Positions 1 to 18,017 of a DNA stretch of 64,000 nt are shown here, one piece after another. The notes beneath the pieces were generated by a model. The model saw nothing but the letters and a program-made list of their open reading frames with translations. It was not told where the DNA came from and made no database searches. Source of the stretch: Lethocerus indicus (lineage: Eukaryota > Arthropoda > Insecta > Hemiptera > Belostomatidae); contig JACDQD010000010.1 in assembly GCA_019843655.1 (NCBI GenBank), forward strand, positions 10,771,637 to 10,835,636. Direction: 5' to 3'. The translations under genes and the position numbers were made by a program. The first letter of the stretch is position 1. Each line of letters starts with the position of its first letter.

Positions 1-1391
1 CGGATTTAATGGGGCGTGACAATTGATGTATCCGACGGCCTCCGTTCATCCGTTCCAATTATCCTCGACCGGGATGCGATCCCTACCTCGCCGGCTTAGC
101 CCCTAGTCCGAATCTCCGTTAAGCCCGGCGAGGGCTTAAATTATGAATAGAGGTGGCCCGAGGTGCGAAATACCTCCTGGGTATTTTCGACGCCTTCCCC
201 AGCCTAAAATATTGTGTGGAGATTTCTGCGTCCGGATAAAATAAAAGCAGCCCTGTGCCAACCGCGGCGGCTGACCGTCTAAAAATATTGGGAATGACGA
301 ATCTTGCCCATTCACAACTCGAGCGGCCACCCCCTTATACACCCACTGGTACACACTGCAAACGAAACACTATTCGATATAAGTGTAGCATGGGCACTGT
401 TCAGATAGATATGTAAATTAGCGAAAAAGTAATTTGTTTAACTCTATTATAAGCATAGCTGTGGGTTGGTAATAACCACCCACCCACCTGCTTTTGACAG
501 ACAATCCGACATAGACTTAAGCACGTTAACAAAAATCCCAAACCCCCCCCCCCCCCAACACAATAACGAGACACGTATATACACATGACAAACAGACAAC
601 CACCACAGTACAAGTGACAGTGACAATCCAGTGAGGATGCCCGAAAAACATCCAGAGTGCCAAAAGTGACTAACACCGCTACTGAAGATGGCGAGCAGCC
701 GAAACCGGTCTAGCAAAAGATCAAACCAGCGAGAGGAGACAGAAACACACGAAATCTACGAAATTTGTTTAACTCTTATAAGCATAGGTGTGGGTTGGTG
801 ATAACATCCCTCTAGTTAAGGTTCGCTCGTCTTAATAGTCAAGTTCAATTCAAAACTTTGGCAATGTTACGTGACCTAGTAATTATAAAATTTAACTTAA
901 GAACAAGGAACTGTCGTTTCACTATGATATTTACGAGCAACTAAAATTAATCACTCTGTTACTTTGTGTTTGTCGCCTTTCATGATTGTGTCAGTCGCCC
1001 AATAAACATTTGAATAATTGTGTGTACCGGCAAGTACACAAATTGTGAGTCCCGATTATTGGACAAATTCAAGCGTGCCGCGGAAGTTGATCGGCATAAT
1101 TAACGTTGCAAATGAACGCCTGTCAACATCAAGCCAATTTTACACACGTTTAAACTGCTTTAGCCGATCGCCTGCATCGGTACTTTGATTTAAGAGCGTG
1201 CCGAGTCCAACGCATTTACTGGAGACCCGGTCACGCTAGTCACTTAAATGAGCATGGCATCAGAGAGGTGAAAATGTGTTAATCATCAGCCCCCAACTTC
1301 TGGAGTAGTTTTATTTTTGAACTCCTTCCATTTAGGCAAAAGTTTAAAGTTGTTTAAGAAACTTTACGATTTTTTTTGTTTTGTTTTGCAG
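1..1391. other. Probable OGT intron or 5' flank with transposon-like sequence
   Basis: No exon of a recognised gene is visible. Positions 1-360 are clearly richer in GC than the rest of the window, which suggests an inserted element, but no frame matches a family I know. A C run lies at 542-556. A dispersed-repeat signature (677-714) and a pair of diverged direct repeats (431-477 and 762-806) bracket the 480-760 stretch. The sequence ends in a pyrimidine-rich tract and the acceptor AG at 1390-1391. Because the first OGT exon here starts in the middle of the TPR array, the missing upstream exons must lie left of the window, so this is most likely intron. Confidence 0.55.
677..714 (+). repeat. 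Dispersed repeat signature, copy A
   Basis: Contains CGCTACTGAAGATGGCGAG, then CAGCCGAAACCGGTCTAGC. The same two blocks recur around 15963, 16908, 17843 and 17998, on both strands and with substitutions. This pattern suggests the conserved 3' part of a retroposon (LINE or SINE), which is inference. Similarity probably extends both ways, from about 600 to 765. Confidence 0.65.
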
Positions 1392-7450
<6,059 letters not shown>

Positions 7451-7543
7451 ATCCATCATTCGCGTGTTCTACAATTGTAATTGTTATCACAAAATCAGGA
7501 GCTGCTGACTTACGGTTACCACTGATACCGATTAATCATTCTG

Positions 7544-7610
<67 letters not shown>

Positions 7611-9187
7611 AAGAGATACAAATCTCTTACAACATATCCTTAACTTTCTTTCCTGTCTCCAACATGTGTTTTTTGACTTATATTCTTCTCATTGTTGTTG
7701 TTTATGAGGATATATCTCTTCAAAATGTAATTTTTGCGTAGAAACACGCGAATAAAATTTCATTTTGTAGAACTGAATTGTGTAAGTGACGTTGGCTGTC
7801 ACTTTACCAGAATGTGGTAAATATTTTATTAATCAAAAAGTTAGCAATCCTGAAATCTTTGGGAAATGATATTTTTCTAATGGCTTGTGAATCATTTAAA
7901 TGACAGCTCTAACTTATTTCTCGTCAGGGGTTTTTTAATAAACTCTAGTTTGTATATTTTTTAGTATCTTATGAATAAACTTACAATGAATACTTATGTA
8001 CCCTTATATACACATATATGTTTAAAAAAAACTTGTATTGAGAGGTTATTTTGTATACATTTCTCTAGTTGTAGGATAATCCCGTTAATTTTTAATACTG
8101 TTAAACTTATTGACCCAAAACACGCCATATGTGTTATATGACAAGGTCAGTAAAGTATAAATTGTGTTTAATGGTCATGTGTGCTCCATTAGTGGGTTAC
8201 AAAAATATTACACTGTCGGTCAGTGAGCATTTATATGACTTGTTAGTTTGTATTTGTAATGTATTGTTAGATCTCAAAGGATTTTGTAAATATTGCTGTA
8301 ATTGCGTACATATTTTCCCTTTGAAGTCTTGTTTGCAGTGAAATTCAGGTTCTAAAAGAGGCCTTCGGCTTGATAAAGTTTATAGAAGACTCATATTTTT
8401 ATCTTTCACTGTCAAGATTAAGGAAGCAGTTCTTTATTTATTGCCAAAGCTTGTTTTTTTAATGTCAGAATATATAAACTATATTTGATGATGAGATGAA
8501 TGTTTGCTTTAAGAATGTATGATTGTTATTAAAAGCATTTTACCTCTTATTTAGCTCTTTATATTTCCTTATGGTTTTGCAATTGTTTACCCAATCATTC
8601 AGTTACAGAACTGAATATAATTTACTTTCACAGAAAGGAATTTTAAACAATTTCTCTTATGAAATATTCTGAATAAAAACGTAAGGAAAATTCACCTATA
8701 AATGTAATAAAATAAATTATAATACTTATTATTTTAATTAAATATTAATAGCTAAAAAAGTTGGAATGTGTTGAATTTTAATATATAAAGAATATATGTG
8801 TATAAATATATATATTTTCACATAGAATATAAAGAAAAACAATGTTCCATTAAAAGACTAGTGAGTCACTTAACCATTCTGCTGGCTCAGATATTAATTA
8901 CTAACAGTAAGGTAATATAAAAGGTAATGTAAAAGTGATAATACATACAGGATTATCAACTTCCATCCAACATGCTTTATTACATTACTAATAAACTGAT
9001 GGAACGCTACTGCAAATAGGAACAAGCTAAGATTGCAAAATTATGGTATTTTCATTTGTGAAGTTCATATAACTCCCCAAATAAGACCTATTATTAATTT
9101 TAAATCTACAAATTTTAACCGGGGAGCTGAAATATGGCATGGTTTTATTATTCAATAACATTTCGTTATCCTGATGAGTTTTGGAAC
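7451..9187. other. OGT 3' UTR and downstream intergenic sequence
   Basis: This follows the OGT stop. A CT microsatellite lies at 7546-7608. Candidate polyadenylation signals (AATAAA) occur at 7751-7756 and around 7973. The rest is AT-rich with no frame that resembles a known protein; a 70-codon open frame at 8129-8341 looks like chance. How far the transcript runs cannot be told from sequence alone. Confidence 0.55.
7546..7608. repeat. (CT)n microsatellite in the OGT 3' UTR
   Basis: An uninterrupted CT dinucleotide run of about 31 units lies roughly 100 bp after the OGT stop codon and about 145 bp before the first AATAAA. It is therefore probably transcribed. Confidence 0.95.
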
Positions 9188-9638
9188 GGTACAGCGCGCA
9201 CCATCTAGCGGTGAATCGTCAAACTAAGATGGCAGATTAATGGATCTCCAGCGCCACCTATTAGCGGTGGGCTGAACTACTTGGCTAAATTCTGATGAAT
9301 GGTACAGCGCGCGCCATCTGGCGGAGAAAGGACAAAACTCGATGGTCAACTAATGGGTAGATAGCGCCATCTGTTAGAGGCGGGTTGAACTAAGTGGCCG
9401 ATGTATCAGGACCAAGTGGTCGACCTCCTGTGGCCTCATGTTCTCCTGATACAAAAGTACCAGGAGTTTCAGGAAAACCTACTTTTGTATCAGGAGAACA
9501 TGAGGCCACAGGAGGTCGACCACTTGGTCCTAATACATCGGCCACTTAGTTCAACCCGCCTCTAACAGATGGCGCTGGGGACCCATTAGTCGGCAGGCAT
9601 AGTTCAATTTTTCCCCGCTAGATGGCGCGCGCTGTACC
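9188..9638. mobile_element. Foldback (long inverted repeat) MITE-like element
   Basis: Left arm 9301-9459 and right arm 9480-9638 are near-perfect reverse complements of equal length (159 bp), separated by a 20-bp spacer at 9460-9479. The innermost 105 bp or so of each arm match with a single base difference. The outer part has drifted. Each arm holds two AGATGGCGC-type motifs, and both ends are GGTACAGCGCGC or its complement. A diverged third copy of the outer 100 bp lies directly left, at 9188-9287, in the same orientation as the left arm. There is no coding capacity, so this is a non-autonomous element. I cannot name the family and see no clear target-site duplication. Confidence 0.85.
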
Positions 9639-10888
9639 TCAACCAAATTTTACAGGTTTTCAAAAATAAAAATTCCCTGATCTTGATATCAGATTTCTTC
9701 GCTTTATAATCATTAACTTCATAAATAAATAAATTCCATTAATTAAATAAATTTAGTAAATACAGGAATTACTATAGGTAACCAAATATAAAGTACAATT
9801 TATAAATTTGTAGTAATATATTTTCATTAATATACATAGTTGTTTTTGTTTATATTACACTCATAACAAAATTTACATTTTACATAATATAAAAATTTGT
9901 ATTCGCAATATCCTTGATGGTATTGGATCATTCATGGTAGCAACAAAACAAGAATTAAATAAAAACATTTAATTAGGAAGTAAAATAATTTTAATAACAA
10001 TCAGGCATTCTTAAAGCAAACATTCATGTCATCAAATATAGGTAATATATTTTGACATTAAAATAAACAAACATTGACAATAAATAAAGAATTCTCCTTA
10101 ATCTTAATAGAGAATCCAATCTTGCCTAAAGCACCTCTTAGATACTGCGTTTTACTGCATTTAATTGTTTTGCAGTAGCCAGCATCTATAAACATATAGA
10201 AAATAAAATAAATGACATGATATGGCAATGCATGAAATTGTGCATAGTCAGCATTTTAAGTACAATACTATATCGATAATTAGCACTACTAGTTTCTTAT
10301 TGTTTTTAGTTTTTCAACAATAAAAACCGATTGGAATAAAGCATCAATTTGGGATAAGTGATGAAAAGTATCCCATCCAAATAACTACACCGTCAATCCT
10401 GATAAATGATTTGGTTGTAATTTTGTTTCTTCGTGTGAAGATACTCTAGATACTCTATCTAGGTATTCATCTCTTCCATTCACCTACCTGGTGTTCTTTG
10501 GGTGACACTAAGAATTATATATACATACACGGATACACATATTATTTTTACACATAATTAGTTTCTATTAATTTATTTAATTCTGTTTACGTTATACAAT
10601 CGCTTTCGGGGTTAAAAGTTTTATATTTAGTTTAAACTTCTTCTGCAGTTATTTTAAAGTTCTTTTAGAGATCGGGGTCTGTTGGCGCCTATTGGGAAGG
10701 TTGGGAGGTTATGGTAGTTTGAATGTATGTCAACAATTGGCGTTGGAAATGTCTTTGTACGCGTTTTGACGTTTGTATTTCTGGAATGAGTTTGAAACGG
10801 GGTGTAGTTTGAGGGGAATAATTGACGCCGACGTTTTCATTTCCTATGCCAATTGTCTACATTGCCGCCTACTCGAAAAGATTATTAC
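9639..10888. other. Intergenic sequence before CP110, with its probable promoter and 5' UTR
   Basis: AT-rich sequence without a recognisable gene to about 10600. Base composition becomes more balanced from about 10660, which fits a promoter and 5' leader for the downstream gene. In the CP110 frame a TGA lies at 10823-10825, 21 codons before the chosen ATG. No core promoter motif stands out convincingly. Confidence 0.45.
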
Positions 10889-13809
10889 ATGGCATTTCCA
10901 AACTACGTCTCCTGTATGAAAATAGCCGGCTATCCGCTGCTTCCACCTCTGGTAAGTGCGCAAAACCCTTATTTTTTTATTCAGTATTTTTCGAACTAAT
11001 GTATACGTTTCACTCTGTATATTATATCATATTTCTCCTTCCTGCCGGATAAAATAGTTTCTCTATTCTGAAGGTGTGCAGTGTTTGTACGGAAGAGTGG
11101 ATTGGTATGTTACTGAAGCATTATAAACACAAATCACCTTTGAATATCTGAAATTTAAACATCAGCGAAGCGTAATGTTCATTCATAGTGATGGGAACAA
11201 ATGCTCTTGGCTGAAATTTAATTTTTTGACTCCCTGTTATTTTTATTAAAATCTGATTGTTGGTATTGCTTTAACTTATATTTATATTCGAGTGACGTTG
11301 ATTTTTTAATTTACATGGTGAATTACAACAGAGTTATACTACATTGTGACTTGAAAATGGCTAATTAACTTTTTAATATTTAAGAAAAACATTTTGCCAC
11401 ATTTGCAGCGAATTCTGAAAAATTATAAATAGATTTTGATGATTATATTTGAATATATTATACTAGACATTTATAGAATACATTTATAAAGCCTGCATTG
11501 AAGATGATGTAGGTTAATGCATATAGTGTGTTATTAGCTCGGGAAATGAGTAAACGTTTAATTTATTGTTTAGATGACTGAAAGGAGGAGACAGGAGTGT
11601 TGCAGGGATAAGCTAGCTGCAATTGAACTGGAACAAAAATTGAATAACAGAAGAAATTGTGAGGTATCGCAGAATGTTTCCATCTCAGAAAAAAGTCTGC
11701 AGGATGCTGATGAGTCCAATGTTTCATCCACCGATAACAGGGAAAAATTAATCGATTTTGTCAAGTCTGTACTGCAGGATGTTTTGCATACGGAGGAGGG
11801 GCAGAATCTTCAGGACCAAATCATGGAAGAATTGGGCAAATTGGAATTGAACAGAGACGGGGACGACCATTCGAAAGCCGGCAGCTCTAACACGCTCGAT
11901 AACTTAGATAATTTTTCATTCGATGAAAAATCTGCAAATACTGAGGGCTTGTTTAACTTTCATGAAATGGAAAGAAATCTGCCACCCGTCCAATCGTGCG
12001 AAATTTCACCCGCGCCAGCAACTCCCGAACCGCCCAAGTTGGTACGCAGAAATTCTTATACACTCGAGAGCCCAAGTCAGTGCGTAATAACCTACCTGAA
12101 ATCGCTGACCAAGCAGGAAGGCGTCGAATCTTGGGAGCCGAACAAGCCAAAAGTTAGATCGGTGTCGAAGAATTTAAACAACTTCTGGGGTGAGAGTTCG
12201 ACCAGCCGCTTCAACGGATCCCCCAACAAGCTCGCCCCTACGGAAATACCTGTTCATTCATCCCAGCAGACAGTCAATTTGGAATATGATATCGTGAAAA
12301 ATAATAATTACACTGTCCATAATTCCTATAGGATGCCACTGGGAAATGCTAATCATTTGATGAACCAGGATGAAAAACTTATGTTACAACATGTAAGTAA
12401 TATTATTCACAGATATTTGAATTGATTTGTAGTCAAAACATTTACATTTTCATAGTTGTATAATATTGATTATTGCGCATTTTGTATTTCTTCTCACTTA
12501 TTATTTTATACCTCTCTTCTCTAGGTTTCAATGTGCTATAACAAGGTGACTGTATTAAGATTGATATTGTAACTGTTAATGGTTCTTGCAAATTAAAATT
12601 TGCCAGCAGTGGGAATCAAACTCAGGACCAGCTGCCTGAATTTACTCTTGTCTTTAAGTATTTAAAGAATTGATGGATGAAATATATTACCCAGTTTTCT
12701 TCATTTCTGTATGCAGGATTGTTGATACATTTCACTGAAACACAATTACAAGTTTAAGTGAAATAAACAATAAAATATTGAGCTGGGCTGGCCATTTAGA
12801 GTACTGAAATTTGGGAACAATTGCATTCACTGGCAAACTTTGCCATTAATTGGAAATTTTTATTAATTATTTTTGTTTATATTCAAGCACGAATGTCAAC
12901 CATTAGGTATAATATCATGAATGTTTTATTATTTTCACATTGAAACAATCTGTCAATATTTTTAGTAATTTAATTGCCATTTTTTTAGTCTGCCTTCTTT
13001 TTCTCAAGAAATAAATATTCATTTCAATATACAATAATTTATGTTTAATTTTGTATGGAAGAGGGCTGCAGCCAAAATCCAAGCTGGCGTTCGTGGTTAT
13101 TTGGTTAGGCGACTGATGAAAACAAACAAAGTGATCGAACTGAAGGCAACCATTAAAGACAGTTTAATATACGCTTTGTCTTTGCATGCCGAGCAAACTG
13201 TTAGCCCTGCTGATATCAATCTTCACGTCGGGCTCATTCGACAGGTTCAGTATTCTCTGTATACAATTCCTTAATGTGAACTGTCATTTTTCCCTTTTCA
13301 TAACGCATTTCCATTCTCACCATGTTTCTAGGTCACTGCTGCCTGCTATGAGGTCCACAGTATATTTTTTGAATGGTCTGTCAAAGACAAAATGCATTTA
13401 ATCAGTCAAGACAGATTGAAATTGCGGACTCAGAAAGTGCCCAGACTGTAAATAATTTATCATTATGAATGGTGTAATATGTGACCTCCGAATAATGTAA
13501 ATACTTTAATGGTATTAATTATATTTTTGCAGAACACCCGTGAAATCTCCTCGAAAATTTTTGAAACGAAGGTCGAGTTCAACATCATCACAATCATCTA
13601 TGTCAACCAGTGGTAATAAACTGAATTATTACTACAAATTACCCTGTGTTCCTTAATTAATAGATTTGTATAAAATATCTTACACTCTCATTTAATCATA
13701 ATTCTAATCTTTTACAGCTTCTTTTCACAAAAATTCTGTCCGAAGTTCACCATATTCATTGTCTAAATCGTCTTCAGCCTCAGCACTGAAATATCAGCCG
13801 TGGTTGTGA
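10889..13809 (+). CDS. CP110: Centriolar coiled-coil protein CP110
   Basis: CP110 caps the distal end of centrioles and controls centriole length and the start of cilium formation. Six exons: 10889-10951, 11574-12392, 13062-13244, 13332-13447, 13533-13612, 13718-13809; 450 residues, stop TGA. Exon 1 is only 63 bp. It is chosen because it puts AGYPLLPPL directly before MTERRRQECCRDKL, matching the family's N-terminal block, where a similar PLL motif precedes the basic helix. The ATG is the first in frame after a TGA at 10823. Exon 2 encodes the coiled coil and a low-complexity middle. Exons 3-4 carry an IQ-like calmodulin site, AAAKIQAGVRGYLVRRLM (about residues 296-313), and the conserved C-terminal helix IRQVTAACYEVHSIFFEW. 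The tail is Ser-rich. It is much shorter than the vertebrate protein (about 1,000 residues). The weakest junction is the exon 3 acceptor, with a poor pyrimidine tract but the correct phase; a missed middle exon is possible. Confidence 0.85.
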
Positions 13810-14048
13810 CACAAGATTACATTCGATTATTTTTCTTCGTGCATTATATTATAATACAAGTGCCTAAAGCTATAACATATGAATCTGATAGCATATTATA
13901 TTTATCATACTATTAATACGTAATGTCAAGTTTTATAACCTCAGATTTTAGGCTGTGTGCAATTACCATAAGACTGCATGATGTTCAAGTGCCTTAGGCT
14001 AACAAAAAAAGCTTTATTATATTTTAATTGTGTCAATTATACCTAAGC

Positions 14049-14082
14049 ACTTTTTGTATACATTAATAATAAATTAATTTTT
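14049..14082 (+). repeat. 34-bp exact duplicate, copy 1
   Basis: Starts ACTTTTTGTATACATTAATA and is identical over 34 bases to 15277-15310 in the same orientation. It lies in the CP110 3' region about 240 bp after the stop. Confidence 0.8.
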
Positions 14083-15016
14083 TATGTGTATATATTAATA
14101 ACCTTGTAGTCATTAATCTTAATTAAATATGAACTGTTGTTACCTATGTGATGCCTTATAAATTTGTTATACATTAATTTAATTAATTACGGGTAGACAG
14201 CAAATGAAACTACCAATAGTAGCATTTGAATTTGTTATCAGTTAACATTGTTAAGAAGGAGTAAATATTTAGCTAAAACCTTCTCAGATATTTCACTATT
14301 CACTAAGGCATTCAAAGTGAAAAAAGAATCAGACTAATGCATGGAAATAATTTTTCTATAGTTTAAATTATTAGGAGAAACTAGCTTGGTGCAGAGAGGA
14401 TATAAAATAGATATGGCCATTTTCATTTTTGGTAGGTGAAAAGATTTTGGATTTCTCACATCATTAGTAGAAGAAAATGTTTGAATAGTAATTAACTGTG
14501 CAACTTATCCCTTAGCGTTATATGAAGGAATTAAATCAAAGAAACAAATATTGTTTCTTTGTAACAGCTGGTTACAGGTTTGAATTAACCTCTGACTTGT
14601 TTCAAGTTTATATATTAAAATATTGATATACTGGGGGGAGGGCAGTTAGAAGAGATGTACCAGTTCACCTCCCACTACCTTAGTCATTACAGCATGTTTA
14701 TTTACATTGAATGAATATAGCAGGCAGACCAGTAAATCGGCAATTCTATCTGACCCACAGAGAGTAACACGCGTTTTTCTTGATTTATTCCATCATTTCA
14801 ACATTTTCTTTCAGGCAATTCTGACATATATATATTTATTTATTATATAAAATATTAATATATTAATTATATGTCAGTTTGTAGGTTTTAACCATTAATT
14901 ATCAATTTTAATTTCCATCCCAACATCTAACGCTTATCCCTTGATCTAACCTAACTCTGCCAGGTATTAATAAATATAATATATTTAATAGGATGAAAAT
15001 AAAATATAACATTTAT

Positions 15017-15025
<9 letters not shown>

Positions 15026-15071
<46 letters not shown>
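15026..15071. repeat. (TA)n microsatellite
   Basis: A pure TA run of about 23 units in intergenic sequence, flanked by other AT-rich sequence. Confidence 0.95.
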
Positions 15072-15076
<5 letters not shown>

Positions 15077-15276
15077 TTATATAGATATGTCTGACTTACT
15101 GATAGTGCATTTCAAAGATCATGGAGGATGAATTTAATAATGAAAAAACTAGTGAAGAAATTTATATCTCTTTGTGCTGAAGCCTTTAAATTAAGAATTT
15201 TTTGAATGCAACATTACCTGAAAAAAGTGATCGAATTTTTATGATAATGCATTCAGTCTGCTGTAGGTTTATAAGA

Positions 15277-15310
15277 ACTTTTTGTATACATTAATAATAA
15301 ATTAATTTTT
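15277..15310 (+). repeat. 34-bp exact duplicate, copy 2
   Basis: Second copy of the 14049-14082 segment, 1.2 kb downstream. The flanks are not obviously similar. Confidence 0.8.
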
Positions 15311-15962
15311 GTATAAATAAGTGAAAATGAAATCTTTATTTAATATAATATATAGTAATAATTTCAGGATTCGTTGTATTTCTTTTAGTTATGTTTGGAA
15401 AGTTGACCTATGCAATAAAATATGTAATCAAAAAGTGTTTAAAAGTTTATGACTCTATATTGCTAAATTTGAGGCTACTGTTTTGGCCAAAACCAGTCTG
15501 GGTTAAAACAACTAGAAAAGAATGACCATATTTATTCGAAAAACAAATAAAATATTGAAATGGCACTAATGCTTGCTTTGTGTATTGATGGACTATAAAA
15601 AAATATTTCATTTAGATATATATGTAAAGGGAGGGAAGGGGGTAGACGTTAGTGGTGCAAGGCACAGGCAGTCTCGATGTAAATCATCTCTAATAAAACC
15701 CCCTCAACTTACTCTATAATTTATTCTCTAAAGCGACATTATAGCATGCAATCCGACATGCACGCTATAACAACGTCCCCGCATTTTGCAATCAATACAC
15801 CGACACAACTGTACAAATGGATGACTATGATAAATAAAAAATGAAATTGATCGTACGAAATATAACATTTCTTAAATGTTCGCCATCATCCGTTAGTTTC
15901 GTGCAATAATAGGGTCACCTACACATTTAAAGCACACACCCAAAATCTGTTTGTTTCCTACC

Positions 15963-15993
15963 GACAACGGTGATAAACCGAAACCGGTCTAGC
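15963..15993 (+). repeat. Dispersed repeat signature, copy B
   Basis: Carries AAACCGAAACCGGTCTAGC and a following GAGACGGAGAC segment resembling GAGGAGACAGAAAC after copy A at 731-747. The ACTGAAGATGG block is degraded here. Confidence 0.55.
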
Positions 15994-16907
15994 TTAATAC
16001 CAAATAGGAGACGGAGACGATTAAACGTAATATACAAACCCTCAAATAAATATATTGAATTATTTACACATAAAAATATTTGATGCACGTTTATTCCGAC
16101 ATTTTTTATATTTTAAACGATTTTCTGCCTATTTGAATGGTAGAATATAAATATGATTTCCAATTTTTGCGCAGGACTGAACCGGGACACTAAATTTCAA
16201 AACTATATAAAAAACTAAATCGATACAATGCCGATTAGAAAAATAGACACTGAACAAAACTAACATGTTGGCCCTACCACCCAGACATCATATTCGACTT
16301 TATATTTATATATAAAGTAATGATAATTGCAATTTTATGATTTGTTTAAATATTCAAATGATAGGGATTTTTTGTTTTATTGCTGAGTACTTTATTTCTT
16401 TAGTTAGACTTGTACTATCAAAAATTAAACCGCCTTTATTCTCATGACCCTAAGGCTCTCTGAATAAACTTGGCTCTCGAAAACTCCAATTAATCCCCAC
16501 TTGTGGATGCTTCAAGCACGAAAGTTTCTCTCTAATTAAGTGGGTCAATTGAATTTGATGAATTCTAGGCCCTTCACTTCTTCAAGTTCGAGGTCGGCCC
16601 CCTATATAATCCCTGTTCGCATTTTTAAATGAACAATTGGAAAAATTGCAACTTAGAAAAATGCTTCCCCATCAGATTATTTCAAATTTCAATAAAACTT
16701 GCTCTACACAAACTTCATTTTTGTCTTCAGTCTCGCTTTGCAACCGTAACTCATTATTTTATATAAGGAAAATAATTTAAGAATATAACTTTACCTTGTC
16801 AGTATAATAAAGATAGTGAGGCAATGATAATTAAACAAGTACGATTATTAATAATATAATAAGATTTATACCTTCAATCTTGCCACTTCCTGTTTCCATC
16901 CCCTACT

Positions 16908-16940
16908 GCTAAACCGGTTTTTTCTTCTCGCCATCTTCAG
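16908..16940 (-). repeat. Dispersed repeat signature, copy C (inverted)
   Basis: On the minus strand it reads CTGAAGATGGCGAGAAGAAA, then AAACCGGTTTAGC. A second shared block near 16971-16978 (TGCCTCAC on the minus strand) resembles the GTGAGGATGCC region near copy A. Confidence 0.55.
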
Positions 16941-17842
16941 TTCAGCGTACAGGCTTCTGTCAGTAGATCAGTGAGGCATTTTCGCAAGTTTGATCATCCA
17001 GTCTGCACTGTCACATTCCTAGAATTTTTCTTAGATTAGATAATGACCTTAATTTCAATGTTTACGATTAATATGTATCAATAACATCTATATCGGCACA
17101 GCATAAATGCGCTTTAAAAATGTAAGTAGTTGGCTCTGGATAAAAACTAGATTTACAATACTACTCGTGTATCGAATGTCTCTGTTGAAGTTCAATGAGG
17201 AACAAAAAATTCGAGCCACCCACATTCCCATTTCAGTAAATTATGTTTAAGTCAGTCGGAATAAGATGAAATTGACAAACGATGGGCAGAACACAGGGGT
17301 TAAACCAAGAATTATGGGCGGCAAAGCACATAGGGGGATACAAATCTCACCCCCACCACCCCCATATTTGAGACTGCTTTCTTGTCGCACAGCCTAGTTC
17401 CATGACGTCTGGCGATGAAAGCGCACCTTTAAACGAAGCTCGGTTAACAGATCATCGTTACATCTGTCTTGTGAGTACTCGACAACAAATCGACGAAATA
17501 CAAAACAAGAAGCGATAGCGACGAATTAGTACAGTAATCCGAATATTTCAAATATCTTTTAAATCGGTTCAGATGGTATTTATTTAAAAAATCTTTAAAT
17601 GGGCACTTTATATGTATGCCATTTATTGTGAACAGGATGGCAGTAAAGCCGTGGCGTTATTTAACCAAAAAAACGATCTATAGGAATACAAGACGTCACA
17701 GATCGTTCAATTTTTCGTCTCCTCTAGTTTATTTCCATTTTCAAAAGTATTCCTTTAGTGATTCAGCACATACTGAAACACGCCCGCGTTTGATGAATGA
17801 TCCTAACTGTATTTTAATACAAACTGAAACCGTAGTCTTATT

Positions 17843-17878
17843 CTAGACCGGTTTCGGCTTCTCACCGTCGTCAGTAGC
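17843..17878 (-). repeat. Dispersed repeat signature, copy D (inverted)
   Basis: On the minus strand it reads GCTACTGACGACGGTGAGAA, then GCCGAAACCGGTCTAG. It is the best-preserved of the inverted copies and lies about 120 bp from copy E in opposite orientation. Confidence 0.6.
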
Positions 17879-17997
17879 CGCCTGTCGATTGGTGAGGTCC
17901 AACTTAAGCATGTTGGTTGCCGGTTGGGCGTCCGCACTGCTATTCTAGATCCTCCAGAAATGAAAGCGAAGACAGGCTGGCCCACCAGTAGCCAAAA

Positions 17998-18017
17998 CGC
18001 TACTGAAGATGGCGAGA
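17998..18017 (+). repeat. Dispersed repeat signature, copy E (fragment)
   Basis: Only the CGCTACTGAAGATGGCGAGA block is present, identical over 19 bases to copy A; the CCGGTCTAG part is missing. It lies about 220 bp upstream of the dynein start codon. Confidence 0.5.

Noticed and set aside
136..716. Minus-strand open frames in the GC-rich left edge
   Set aside because: They overlap repeat signatures and the poly-C run, and show no recognisable domain.
8129..8341. 70-codon open frame after OGT
   Set aside because: Cys-rich and Val-rich chance frame in AT-rich 3' sequence; no family resemblance or splice context.
10822..11052. 76-codon open frame over the CP110 first exon in a different frame
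   Set aside because: Only the other frame joins the CP110 coding exon and matches the family motif.
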